64,000 bases of DNA from Amycolatopsis sp. cg9. GTDB lineage: Bacteria; Actinomycetota; Actinomycetes; Mycobacteriales; Pseudonocardiaceae. A program made the translations under genes and the position numbers. Below are positions 43,411-50,257 of this stretch, piece after piece. The notes beneath the pieces were generated by a model. The model saw only the letters and a list, made by a program, of their open reading frames with translations, ran no database searches and had not been told where the DNA came from. The stretch spans positions 3,472,001 through 3,536,000 of the forward strand of contig NZ_CP166850.1 of assembly GCF_041346945.1 (NCBI RefSeq), given 5' to 3'. Numbering within the stretch: the stretch's first letter is position 1; the number at the start of each line of letters is the position of its first letter.

Positions 43411-44763
43411 TCAGGCGGGGGCGGGCTCGGTGTGGCGGGCCTCGGTGCCGTCGTCGCTGTGCTGCGGGTTGTCGGTCGGGGTGTTGAGGACCTCGTCGTC
43501 GAGGAGGCCTTCGCCGCGGGCCACGATGACCGGCACCGTGATCTGGCCGGCGACGTTCGTGGCGGTCCGCATCATGTCCATGATCGGGTTGACGGAGTAG
43601 ATCAGCGCCAGGCCGAGCGCGACCTGCTTGGCGTCGAGGCCGATGAACGACGTCGTCAGCGTGAACGCCGTCAGCCAGCCGGTGGTCCCGGCCGTCGCCA
43701 GCGCGCCGACCACGGCGACCACGACGATGCCGGCGTACTGCCAGAAGTTCAGCGACACCCCGGCCAGGTTGGCGACGAAGATCGCCGCGATCGCCGGGAA
43801 GACCGCCGCGCAGCCGTCCATCTTGGTCGCGCTGCCGAGCGGGGTCGCGAAGGCCGCGTAGGCCGGCTGGACGCCGAGGTTGACCGCGGACTGGCGGGTC
43901 AGCGGCAGCGTCGCGGCCGAGGACTGGGACGCGAACGCGAACTGGATCGCCGTCCCCGCCTTGGCGAAGAACTTCAGCGGGCTGACCTTGGCCACGAACT
44001 GCAGCAGGATCGGGTAGACGACGAAGAGCACCAGGAGGCAGCCGACGTACACCGCGAGCGTGGTGGAGAACAGCGGCCGGAACAGCGCGTCGCCGTAGTT
44101 GGACACGGCCGCGCCGATCAGGCCGATGATGCCGATCGGGGCCAGCCGGACGATCCAGCCGAGGTAGCGCTGGATGATCTCGAAGACGCTCGTCGTGAAG
44201 TCCACGAACGGCTTGGCCTTGTCACCGAGGCTGTAGGCGGCGGCGCCGATGACCAGCGCGAGGAAGAGCACCTGCAGCGTCTCGCCGTCGGCAAACGCTT
44301 TCACGAAGTTCTCCGGCAGCAGGCCGTTCACGAAGGCGCTCCACGAGCCCCAGTGGTCGACGCTGGCCGCCGCCTTGTCGGCGTTCTTCGCGGTCGCTTC
44401 GACGCCGCCGAGACCGCCCGCGCCCGGGTTGAAGATCTTGCCGACCGCGATGCCGATCAGCGACGCGATGAACGACGTGATGGCGAACCACAGCACCGTC
44501 TTGCCGCCGAGGCGCGCGGCGGTGCGGCCGCCGCCGAGCTTCCGGAGGCTGTTGATGCCGACCACGATGGCGGTGAAGACCAGCGGGATCACCGCGATCT
44601 GCAGCAGCGTGGTGAAGATGGTGCCGATCTGGTCGAGGAGATCGGTCAGCCAGCCGGCCTCGGTCTGCCGTGCGACGACGCCGAGGGCGGCGCCGACGAC
44701 GAGCGAGCCGAGAACCGCGGCCGCGAACACCCGCGGTTTGGTGTATGTCCGTACGAAAGACAC
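43411..44763 (-). CDS. dicarboxylate/amino acid:cation symporter (DAACS)
   Basis: 450 residues, eight helices and two hairpins of the GltP/DctA family. The substrate-binding features are the Ser-rich loop FASQSSAATLPLTRQSA, the proline/glycine motif around TPLGSATKMDGCAA and TSFIGLDAKQVALGLALIYSVNPIMDMMRTATNVAGQ. It imports C4-dicarboxylates, glutamate or aspartate with protons or sodium; which of these cannot be told. GTG start. An inverted repeat is found upstream. Confidence 0.92.
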   Translation of the reverse strand: MSFVRTYTKPRVFAAAVLGSLVVGAALGVVARQTEAGWLTDLLDQIGTIFTTLLQIAVIPLVFTAIVVGINSLRKLGGGRTAARLGGKTVLWFAITSFIASLIGIAVGKIFNPGAGGLGGVEATAKNADKAAASVDHWGSWSAFVNGLLPENFVKAFADGETLQVLFLALVIGAAAYSLGDKAKPFVDFTTSVFEIIQRYLGWIVRLAPIGIIGLIGAAVSNYGDALFRPLFSTTLAVYVGCLLVLFVVYPILLQFVAKVSPLKFFAKAGTAIQFAFASQSSAATLPLTRQSAVNLGVQPAYAAFATPLGSATKMDGCAAVFPAIAAIFVANLAGVSLNFWQYAGIVVVAVVGALATAGTTGWLTAFTLTTSFIGLDAKQVALGLALIYSVNPIMDMMRTATNVAGQITVPVIVARGEGLLDDEVLNTPTDNPQHSDDGTEARHTEPAPA

Positions 44764-44795
44764 GGGGCGACTCCGGTGCTCGAAAATTTCTCGTA

Positions 44796-44822
44796 TTGCC
44801 TCGTCAGGAGAACGTTAGGCAA
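44796..44822 (-). promoter_or_regulatory. inverted repeat upstream of the symporter
   Basis: TTGCCT (44796-44801) and AGGCAA (44817-44822) are perfect arms 15 bp apart in a locally AT-richer segment 33-59 bp before the symporter start. It could bind a dimeric regulator; no regulator is adjacent. Confidence 0.4.
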
Positions 44823-44863
44823 GACGGGACTCTTCCGGATCACCCGTTCGTGTGGCGCCTTTC

Positions 44864-45493
44864 TCAGGATGCGGGACGCGCCCAGAGATCCACGACACCC
44901 ACCCCGACCTCGGCCAGCAGGCGGCGCGTCAGCGGCAGGCTGATCCCGATGACGCTCGTGTGGCCGCCGTCGAGTCCTTCGACGAACCAGCCGCCCCGGC
45001 CGTCGATCGTGAAGCCGCCCGCCACGTGCAGCGGCTCGCCGCTGGCGACGTAGGCGTCGATCTCGTGCTCGCTCGGCGTGCCGAACCGGACGGTGGTCGA
45101 TTCCCAGCCCGCGGCCTCCTTCGCGCGCGTCCCGCCGTCGAGCCGGACGACCGCGTGGCCGGTCAGGAGTTCACCGGATGTCCCGGCCATCGCGGCCCAT
45201 CGCTGCCGCGCGATGTCCGGATCGGCCGGTTTGCCGACCATCTGCCCGCCGATGTTCAGCATCGAGTCGCAGGCGACGACGACGGCGTCCGGGTGCACCG
45301 AGGCGACCTTGTCGATGACGGCTTCGGCCTTGGCCGCGGCGAGGGCGGCGACGAGCTCGGACGGCGAGGGATCGGTCAGCGCGGCGGCGACGGCGTCCTC
45401 GTCGACGCCGGAGACGAACACGGCCGGATCGAGGCCCGCGGAGCGCAGGAGGGCGAGCCGGGCGGGGGACTGGGAGGCGAGGACGAACTGCAC
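44864..45493 (-). CDS. maf: Maf-family nucleoside triphosphate pyrophosphatase
   Basis: 209 residues. Maf/HAM1-like fold: FVLASQSPARLALLRSAG at the N-terminus, VVVACDSMLNI (metal Asp), GKPADPDIARQRWAAMAG and TGHAVVRLDGG. Hydrolyses non-canonical nucleotides such as dTTP/UTP or modified forms; many Maf members also affect septation. In several actinobacteria maf adjoins acyl-CoA carboxylase genes, but here it does not. GTG 45493 gives the usual start; the upstream ATG would add 17 non-conserved residues. Confidence 0.92.
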   Translation of the reverse strand: MQFVLASQSPARLALLRSAGLDPAVFVSGVDEDAVAAALTDPSPSELVAALAAAKAEAVIDKVASVHPDAVVVACDSMLNIGGQMVGKPADPDIARQRWAAMAGTSGELLTGHAVVRLDGGTRAKEAAGWESTTVRFGTPSEHEIDAYVASGEPLHVAGGFTIDGRGGWFVEGLDGGHTSVIGISLPLTRRLLAEVGVGVVDLWARPAS

Positions 45494-45564
45494 CCGGCGA
45501 ACGTACCCGGCCGCCTGTCGTGACCGGATTGTGACCGGCGGCACTCCGGGGGAGAGTTATTTTG

Positions 45565-45580
45565 TTGTTGCTCGCAACAT
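45565..45580 (+). promoter_or_regulatory. TTGTTGCTCGCAACAT palindrome before the 41-codon gene
   Basis: Half sites TTGTTGC and, in reverse, ATGTTGC differ at one of seven positions. The surrounding GTTATTTTGTTG is the AT-richest part of the gap between maf and the 41-codon frame, 25 bp before its ATG. The motif looks like a MarR- or GntR-type operator; the binding protein is unknown. Confidence 0.5.
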
Positions 45581-45604
45581 ATGGATCCGGTGCGGGAGGT
45601 GCCC

Positions 45605-45730
45605 ATGACCGTACGCGTGACGGAGTCGACACCGGCGCCGGTGCCGCGCTCGCCGTGGTGGGCGAAACGCCGCGCGCCGAAGACCAGCCGGGCCGGCTCG
45701 GCCCCGGCACCGAAACTGACCTCGGGCTGA
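45605..45730 (+). CDS. possible 41-residue basic protein
   Basis: ATG 45605 to TGA 45730, MTVRVTESTPAPVPRSPWW followed by a Lys/Arg/Pro/Ala-rich tail (AKRRAPKTSRAGSAPAPK). A good GGGAGGT ribosome site is eight bases upstream and an operator-like palindrome before that. Its third positions are GC-rich as in real genes, but the length is too short for certainty. No homologue recognised. Divergent from maf. Confidence 0.45.
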   Translation: MTVRVTESTPAPVPRSPWWAKRRAPKTSRAGSAPAPKLTSG

Positions 45731-45821
45731 CGACCACCGCTCCCGCGGTCCGGGCGGGCTTCCGGCACCCGACACCGGAGGCTCGCCCGGTTTTCAAGCC
45801 GCGGCAGTCGGCGCCGGGTGT

Positions 45822-45900
45822 GCTGAAGGGGACGTTCCTCCGATGCGACGCCAGGAAAGTCCCCTTCAGCGCATCGGATGAGAGCAACGTCCCCTTCAGC
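45822..45900. repeat. three-armed palindromic repeat element with GCTGAAGGGGACGTT arms
   Basis: GCTGAAGGGGACGTT at 45822-45836 is the exact complement of 45886-45900. A third near copy (AGTCCCCTTCAGC) is at 45858-45870 in the same sense as the latter. Inside, CCGATGCG (45840-45847) pairs with CGCATCGG (45870-45877). The transcript could form a branched hairpin. It stands just downstream of the efflux-pump stop and may act as terminator; the design suggests a dispersed genomic repeat. Confidence 0.75.
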
Positions 45901-45913
45901 CCCGGCTGTTCGG

Positions 45914-47527
45914 TCAGGCCGCGGCGGCTTCGGGGGCCGGTGCCGGGGTTTCCCAGCGCGGCTTGACCCGGCGCAGCAGCGCCGCCGAGAGGATCCCCAG
46001 CAGCAGCACGCCCATCGGCAGCAGCATCGTCACGCGGGCCGCGTCCGTAAGTCCACTGTGGACCGCGTCGGTGGCCAGCTTCCCCGCCTGCGCGGCGATT
46101 TCCGCCGGCAGCCCCGGCATCGGCGACGGCCCGCCGGCCGAGCCGAACTCGCCCGTGCCGGCCGCGGCGTGCGCGATCCCCTCCGCGAACGGTGCCCGGT
46201 ATTGCTCCGGCAGCTGCGAAGCCGCCTTCGTCGCTTCGTCCGCGATGGACGCGCTGATCCGCGCCTGCAGCAGCACGCCGATCGCCGCGCTGCCCAGCAC
46301 GCCGCCGACCTGGCGCGCGGTGTTGAAGATGCCTGACGCCGTCCCGGCCAGCCGCGGCTCGACCGACCCCATCGTCATGTTGCTCATCGGCGAGAAGATG
46401 CAGCCGATGCCGAGCCCGCACACCAGCAGCGCCGGGACGAACGCCCAGGGGCTGCTCGTCGGCGTCGCCTGCAGCGCGATGATCCCCAGCCCGGCCGCGA
46501 GCGCGGCGAGGCCGAACACCACCAGGTACTTGCCGTTCACCCGGTCCGACGCGCGCCCGACGAACGGCGCCACGATCCCGGACAGCAGCGACATCGGCGC
46601 GGTCAGCAGGCCGCCCATGGTCGGGGTCAGCCCGAGCACCGACTGGATGTAGATGACCAGCGGCAGGAACATGCCGGTCATCGCGAAGCCGACCGTGGTC
46701 GCGGTGAGCGTCCCGGCGGAGAAGTTCCGGTTCGAGAACACCTGCAGCGGCAGCAGCGGCTCGCGCTTGTTGAACCGCTGCCACACCAGGAACGCCGCCA
46801 GCAGCACCACGCCGGCGCCGATGATCTCGAAGACGGTGATGCCGCCGAAGACCGTGCCCCAGTCGTACTGCTGGCCGTTCTGGACACCGAACACGATGCA
46901 GAGCAGCGCCGCGCTCGACAGGAAGATCCCCAGCAGGTCGAACGAATGCGAGTGCTTCGGCTGCCAGTCCGGCACCAGCAGCAGCGTCAGCACGATGGCG
47001 ATCACGCCGATCGGCACGTTGACGAAGAAGATCCACTCCCAGCCGAGGTGGTCGACCAGCACGCCGCCGAGCAGCGGGCCGGCGATCGTCGCCAGGCCGG
47101 CGACGCCGCCCCACATGCCCATCGCCGGCCCGCGCTTGGCCGGCGGGAACAGGTGCGTGATGAACGCCAGCGTCTGCGGCGTCATCAGCGCGGCCCCGAG
47201 CCCCTGCACGGCCCGCGCGGCGATCAGCATCTCGACGTTGCCGGACAGGCCGCACCACAGCGACGCGCCGGTGAACACGACCAGCCCGGCGAGGAACACC
47301 CGCTTCGGGCCGAAGCGGTCACCGAGCCGGCTGGTGAACAGCATCGGCACCGCGTAGGTGAGCAGGTAGACGCTGATCACCCAGACGACCGAGTTCAGCC
47401 CGGCGTTCAGCTTGTTCAGCATGGTCGGGATCGCGATCGACACGATCGTCGTGTCGAGCAGGATCATGAAGAAGCCGAGGCACAGCGCGCCGAGCGCGGC
47501 CCACGGGTTAGCTTGTCTGGCGTTCAT
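45914..47527 (-). CDS. MFS drug efflux transporter, DHA2 family (14 TM)
   Basis: 537 residues. EmrB/QacA type: the N-terminal helix LGFFMILLDTTIVSIAIPTM has the Asp-Thr motif D1; motif A is TSRLGDRFGPKRVFLAG; motif C, RAVQGLGAALMTPQTLAFI, is typical of drug:H+ antiporters. Fourteen helices are visible, with an outside loop before the last (EGIAHAAAGTGEFGSAGGPSPMPG). It exports drugs or toxic metabolites using the proton gradient. The start overlaps the PadR gene stop by 20 bp, so the regulator and pump are coupled. Confidence 0.93.
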   Translation of the reverse strand: MNARQANPWAALGALCLGFFMILLDTTIVSIAIPTMLNKLNAGLNSVVWVISVYLLTYAVPMLFTSRLGDRFGPKRVFLAGLVVFTGASLWCGLSGNVEMLIAARAVQGLGAALMTPQTLAFITHLFPPAKRGPAMGMWGGVAGLATIAGPLLGGVLVDHLGWEWIFFVNVPIGVIAIVLTLLLVPDWQPKHSHSFDLLGIFLSSAALLCIVFGVQNGQQYDWGTVFGGITVFEIIGAGVVLLAAFLVWQRFNKREPLLPLQVFSNRNFSAGTLTATTVGFAMTGMFLPLVIYIQSVLGLTPTMGGLLTAPMSLLSGIVAPFVGRASDRVNGKYLVVFGLAALAAGLGIIALQATPTSSPWAFVPALLVCGLGIGCIFSPMSNMTMGSVEPRLAGTASGIFNTARQVGGVLGSAAIGVLLQARISASIADEATKAASQLPEQYRAPFAEGIAHAAAGTGEFGSAGGPSPMPGLPAEIAAQAGKLATDAVHSGLTDAARVTMLLPMGVLLLGILSAALLRRVKPRWETPAPAPEAAAA

Positions 47528-48134
47528 CGTCGTCTTCCCTGGTGATGAGCGTGAGCTTGGGTTGTTCGCAGTCCTGGAACGGGATCCGCCCGGACTTGAG
47601 GTCGGCGAGCAGCCGCTCGGTCCACTCGAGCTCGAACTTCCGGTGGTCGCACTGGTAGCGCCAGTCGAGCCAGTAGATCGGCGGCGTGTCGTCTTCGGCC
47701 AGCCGCTGCAGCACGGCCTGGTCGGCGGCCACCGCGGCGCGCAGCCGCGTGACCCGGTGTTCGAGCTCGATCAACGAGGTTTCGCGCCCCAGTTCGTCGA
47801 TCACGGCGAGCCCGGACAGGTAAGCGGGGAACTCGGCCACGAGGTCGCCGAGCAGCTCGCGACCCCGCTGGTTGAACTCGTCGAGCCCCGCCTGCGTCAT
47901 GCCGTAGACGGTCCGTTCGGGCCGCCTGCCGTCACGCTGCGTGTCGACGACCTCGATGAATCCGTCGCGCCGCAGGCGTTCCACGGTGTGGTAGAGCGAG
48001 CCCGCTTTGACGTTGACCCGCGTGTTGACGTACCGCTCACGCATGAGCTGGGCCATCTCGTACGGGTGCATCGGCTTCTCGTGCAGCAGCTCCAGCACGG
48101 CGATACCGAGCGGCGTCAGCTTGGCCGAGGCCAT
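47508..48134 (-). CDS. PadR-family transcriptional regulator
   Basis: 208 residues. Winged helix at the N-terminus: LTPLGIAVLELLHEKPMHPYEMAQLMRERY and SLYHTVERLRRDGFIEVVDTQRDGRRPERTVYGMT. The long helical C-terminus (about 95-190) is the PadR-s2/Vir type dimer domain. It most likely represses itself and the overlapping efflux pump until a drug or phenolic ligand binds. A 16-bp palindrome lies 22 bp before its start. Confidence 0.92.
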   Translation of the reverse strand: MASAKLTPLGIAVLELLHEKPMHPYEMAQLMRERYVNTRVNVKAGSLYHTVERLRRDGFIEVVDTQRDGRRPERTVYGMTQAGLDEFNQRGRELLGDLVAEFPAYLSGLAVIDELGRETSLIELEHRVTRLRAAVAADQAVLQRLAEDDTPPIYWLDWRYQCDHRKFELEWTERLLADLKSGRIPFQDCEQPKLTLITREDDDERQTS

Positions 48135-48156
48135 GGTGAGGTCCCTCCAGATCGGT

Positions 48157-48172
48157 TATTCCACGTGGACTA
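48157..48172 (-). promoter_or_regulatory. TATTCCACGTGGACTA operator of the padR-pump unit
   Basis: A 16-bp palindrome, 14 of 16 positions symmetrical, centred on CCACGTGG. ACGTGG recurs at 48177-48182, giving a second overlapping inverted repeat (CCACGT, 10-bp gap, ACGTGG). It lies where the promoter of the PadR gene should be; TATAGT on the minus strand may be its -10. PadR is the natural candidate binder. Confidence 0.6.
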
Positions 48173-48228
48173 TACGACGTGGGGTAGTGGTGGGTCCACG
48201 ACCATTGCTGTGACCGTCCGTACACAGC

Positions 48229-48265
48229 GTGAAGGCCCCCATGATGTCGTCATGGGGGCCTTCAC
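48229..48265 (-). terminator. 16-bp hairpin after the TROVE gene
   Basis: GTGAAGGCCCCCATGA (48229-48244) and TCATGGGGGCCTTCAC (48250-48265) pair perfectly around a TGTCG loop, nine bases past the TROVE stop. No T run follows. The shape recalls the GCTGAAGGGGAC repeat at 45.8 kb. Confidence 0.75.
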
Positions 48266-48273
48266 GGCGTCTC

Positions 48274-49851
48274 TCAAAACGGCCAGTCGGCGTTCTCGCC
48301 CGCCTCGAGCAGCGGGATCATCCGGAACGCCTGGTCGGTCAGGCCGCCGAAGGTGTGCCGGTGCGGGACGCCGGAGGGCGCGTGGCCGAACCGGTAGCCC
48401 GCCAGGTTCCACGTGTACAGCGGAACGCGCGCGGGCAGCGCCTGCCCGACGTCGCCGTAGCCGGCCTGCTCGTCGGTGAGGATGACGACGCGGTCGTGCT
48501 TCGCGAAGTGCTTCCGCACCGCGCCGGCGGTGTTGGTGCCGCCGCCGAGGAAGAACCCGCCGGACTTCCAGCGCCCGACGTCGCTCAGCAGCGACCCGCC
48601 GGGCCGCAGCCTGAACGTCTTGGTGCGCGTGCCGCCGAGCAGCCGGTCCGAGAACGACACGACGTCGGCATCGGCGCACCGCCGGCCCAGCGCGAGCCCG
48701 AAGACCGCGGCGGCGTCCCACCGCAGCAGGGTGCCGTCGCGGCTGAAGCCCATGTTCATCGACGTCGAGGTGTCGACGAGCACGAGCGTCCGCCCGGGCA
48801 GCTCCGGGACGCCGCTCAGCGAGTGCGCGATCGCCTGCTCCAGCGCCCACGCCCACCGCAGCGACGGCGCCGCCCGGTAGGCCGACAGGAACCGCATCGG
48901 CAACTGCCGCGACTTCGCGACCTGCGCGGGATCGGCGAGCTTCGCGGCGACGCGCCGCGCGACCTCGTCGGAGACACCGGCCTCGTCGAAGTTGCGCAGG
49001 TTCCGCAGGAGCGCCATGTAGCCCATGGACGGGATCAGCGCCTCCCAGACGCGCGCGTCCAGGGGACCCTGCAGCCAGCCGGCGACCGACTCCCACGTCA
49101 TCCCCGCCGCGCGCAGGACGTCCGCCGCGTCCGGCCGCGCGAACAGCGCACGCCGGCGCGGCGCGTCCCACGCCGTCAGCTCGGCGCGGGCGCGCAGCAC
49201 CCGGAGCGCGTCCGGGAGCGGGTTGCCGCGGTCGTGGCGCTCGTCGAGGACGTGCTTGAACAGCGCGCTCTGGGCGGCGTCGCGGTTGGCCGGGTGCGTC
49301 AGCTCGAGGACGTCGGCGAAGCGGAACGTCCGCGCGGCGGAGTCCCACTTGGCGTAGGAGCGCTCGTCGTAGAGCTTCCGCGCCGCGTCGGCCACGCCGC
49401 GCTTGACCGGCTTCGGGATGTTCTTGCCGTGCGCGGAAGTCCAGTAGGCGAGCAGCTCCCCCGGCTCGTCGGCCCGCTGCAGGACGTCGGCGACGACCTG
49501 CCGGCCGAGCCCGTCGAGCCCGGCGTCGAGGCGGGCCTTGGCGAACTCGGCCGCACCGACGAGGGACGCGGTCCGCAGGTTCGCCTCGGAGCGCAGCCAG
49601 CGCAGGAACCGCGCGGTCCACTGTGGATCCTCGAGGGTCGCGGCGTGGACGAGCGCGGAGTAGCGCGTGTCGCGCGCGTTCGCGGACTCGTAGAAGGTGT
49701 GCTCGCCGACCATGTTCGTGACGGCGAGCAGGAAAAGCTCGGACCGGGCGTCGCGCGCGTAACCGGCGCCACCTTCGTAGGTGACACCGGGCGCCTCGCT
49801 GCGGACGGGTGAGGTCGCGGCGGGCGCGCGTGCGGTGTTGAACTTGCTCAT
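48274..49851 (-). CDS. rsr: TROVE-domain Ro60 orthologue (Rsr)
   Basis: 525 residues. An N-terminal TROVE ring of helical repeats (about 25-340: YARDARSELFLLAVTNMVGEHTFYES, LEDPQWTARFLRWLRSEANLRTASL, WESVAGWLQGPLDARVWEALIPSMGYMALLRNLRNFDEAG) is followed by a von Willebrand A domain with the metal-site DTSTSMNMG (MIDAS DxSxS) and VVILTDEQAGYG. Ro60 proteins bind misfolded RNAs in the ring and Y RNAs on its outer face; with Y RNA, Rsr tethers exonucleases such as PNPase in Deinococcus. ATG 49851 follows GGGGGGAGAA. Two Y-RNA-like genes lie 42 bp upstream on the same strand with no terminator between. Confidence 0.92.
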   Translation of the reverse strand: MSKFNTARAPAATSPVRSEAPGVTYEGGAGYARDARSELFLLAVTNMVGEHTFYESANARDTRYSALVHAATLEDPQWTARFLRWLRSEANLRTASLVGAAEFAKARLDAGLDGLGRQVVADVLQRADEPGELLAYWTSAHGKNIPKPVKRGVADAARKLYDERSYAKWDSAARTFRFADVLELTHPANRDAAQSALFKHVLDERHDRGNPLPDALRVLRARAELTAWDAPRRRALFARPDAADVLRAAGMTWESVAGWLQGPLDARVWEALIPSMGYMALLRNLRNFDEAGVSDEVARRVAAKLADPAQVAKSRQLPMRFLSAYRAAPSLRWAWALEQAIAHSLSGVPELPGRTLVLVDTSTSMNMGFSRDGTLLRWDAAAVFGLALGRRCADADVVSFSDRLLGGTRTKTFRLRPGGSLLSDVGRWKSGGFFLGGGTNTAGAVRKHFAKHDRVVILTDEQAGYGDVGQALPARVPLYTWNLAGYRFGHAPSGVPHRHTFGGLTDQAFRMIPLLEAGENADWPF

Positions 49852-49893
49852 TTCTCCCCCCTGATTTTCCTGGGGAGCCACGGCCGCGGCGAT

Positions 49894-50024
49894 GCCCGAG
49901 ATCGAATTCGGTGAAGGTACGTTGCTGCTCTGCCGGGCTGAGCTACCGGACCTGCCGGCCCGGGAGGGATTCGAACCCCCGACCTGCCCATTACAAGGAA
50001 GTAACCCTCGCCTGCGCACCGGGC
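49894..50024 (-). ncRNA. yrlA: YrlA-like Y RNA with permuted tRNA mimic (rsr-proximal)
   Basis: Read 50024 to 49894 (131 nt). The 5' GCCCG pairs with 3' CGGGC, and GAGGGT(T)AC pairs with GTACCTTC, making a long closing stem. Inside, in order: a T-arm GGGGG-TTCGAAT-CCCTC (49980-49964); a 7-bp acceptor-like hairpin CCGGGCC-GGCA-GGTCCGG (49963-49946); TA; and a D-arm GCTC-AGCCCGGCA-GAGC (49943-49927) with the conserved GG in the loop. This is a tRNA opened at the anticodon and closed at the acceptor end, the known form of bacterial YrlA. Ends are estimates from pairing. Placement beside the TROVE gene is the known context for Y RNAs. Confidence 0.85.
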
Positions 50025-50044
50025 ATCGATGCGGCCGTGACTCC

Positions 50045-50125
50045 GCCCGAGATCGAAGTGGTGAAGGCTTTCGGGAGTCGAACCCAAGGGATACCAGAGA
50101 AGTAACCCTCACCGCCGCACCGGGC
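50045..50125 (-). ncRNA. second, shortened Y-RNA-like gene with T-arm only
   Basis: Read 50125 to 50045 (81 nt). The first 27 nt match the downstream Y RNA at 24 positions, and the 3' end (CCTTCACC, then TTCGATCTCGGGC) also matches. Closing pairs are GCCCG with CGGGC and GGTGAGGG with CCTTCACC (8 bp). The loop holds one tRNA T-arm, TTGGG-TTCGACT-CCCGA (50087-50071), but neither the acceptor-like hairpin nor a D-arm. It is 20 bp from the larger copy, so it is a tandem duplicate that lost part of the tRNA mimic or a simpler type of Y RNA. Ends are inferred. Confidence 0.7.
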
Positions 50126-50132
50126 GAGAGCA

Positions 50133-50161
50133 ACGTTAGCCGCCGCGGCGCCGGGGCGAAA
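50133..50161 (-). promoter_or_regulatory. predicted promoter of the Y RNA/rsr transcript
   Basis: On the minus strand TTTCGC (50161-50156) and TAACGT (50138-50133) stand 17 bp apart. Transcription starting about 7 nt after the -10 would begin near 50126-50125, which is exactly the predicted 5' end of the shorter Y RNA. The -35 is weak, so this is only a candidate. Confidence 0.5.
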
Positions 50162-50197
50162 CCGAATATCCGACCGGCCGCCTGGCGAGCAGGCGGT

Positions 50198-50241
50198 AGT
50201 TCGCGCTAAGAACTATGTATAGTAAGTTCGTAGCACGAACT
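50198..50241 (+). promoter_or_regulatory. paired 17-bp inverted repeats, MarR-type operators
   Basis: AGTTCGCGCTAAGAACT (50198-50214) and AGTTCGTAGCACGAACT (50225-50241) are two palindromes of the same design, 27 bp apart, with TATAGT between them as a possible -10. They end 17 bp before the oxidoreductase ATG. The MarR regulator encoded second in the operon is the likely ligand-controlled repressor. Confidence 0.7.
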
Positions 50242-50257
50242 ACCACTGGGAGGAATC

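Noticed and set aside
45914..48134. Overlap of 20 bp between padR and the pump as a frameshift or misassembly
   Set aside because: Both proteins have full-length family ends, so the overlap is a normal coupled arrangement.
49897..50120. Two possible tRNA genes on the minus strand, suggested by GGTTCGAATCCC and GGTTCGACTCCC
   Set aside because: The D-arm follows the T-arm (or is absent) and no anticodon arm or CCA-end acceptor pairing exists in normal order, so these are Y-RNA tRNA mimics, not tRNAs.
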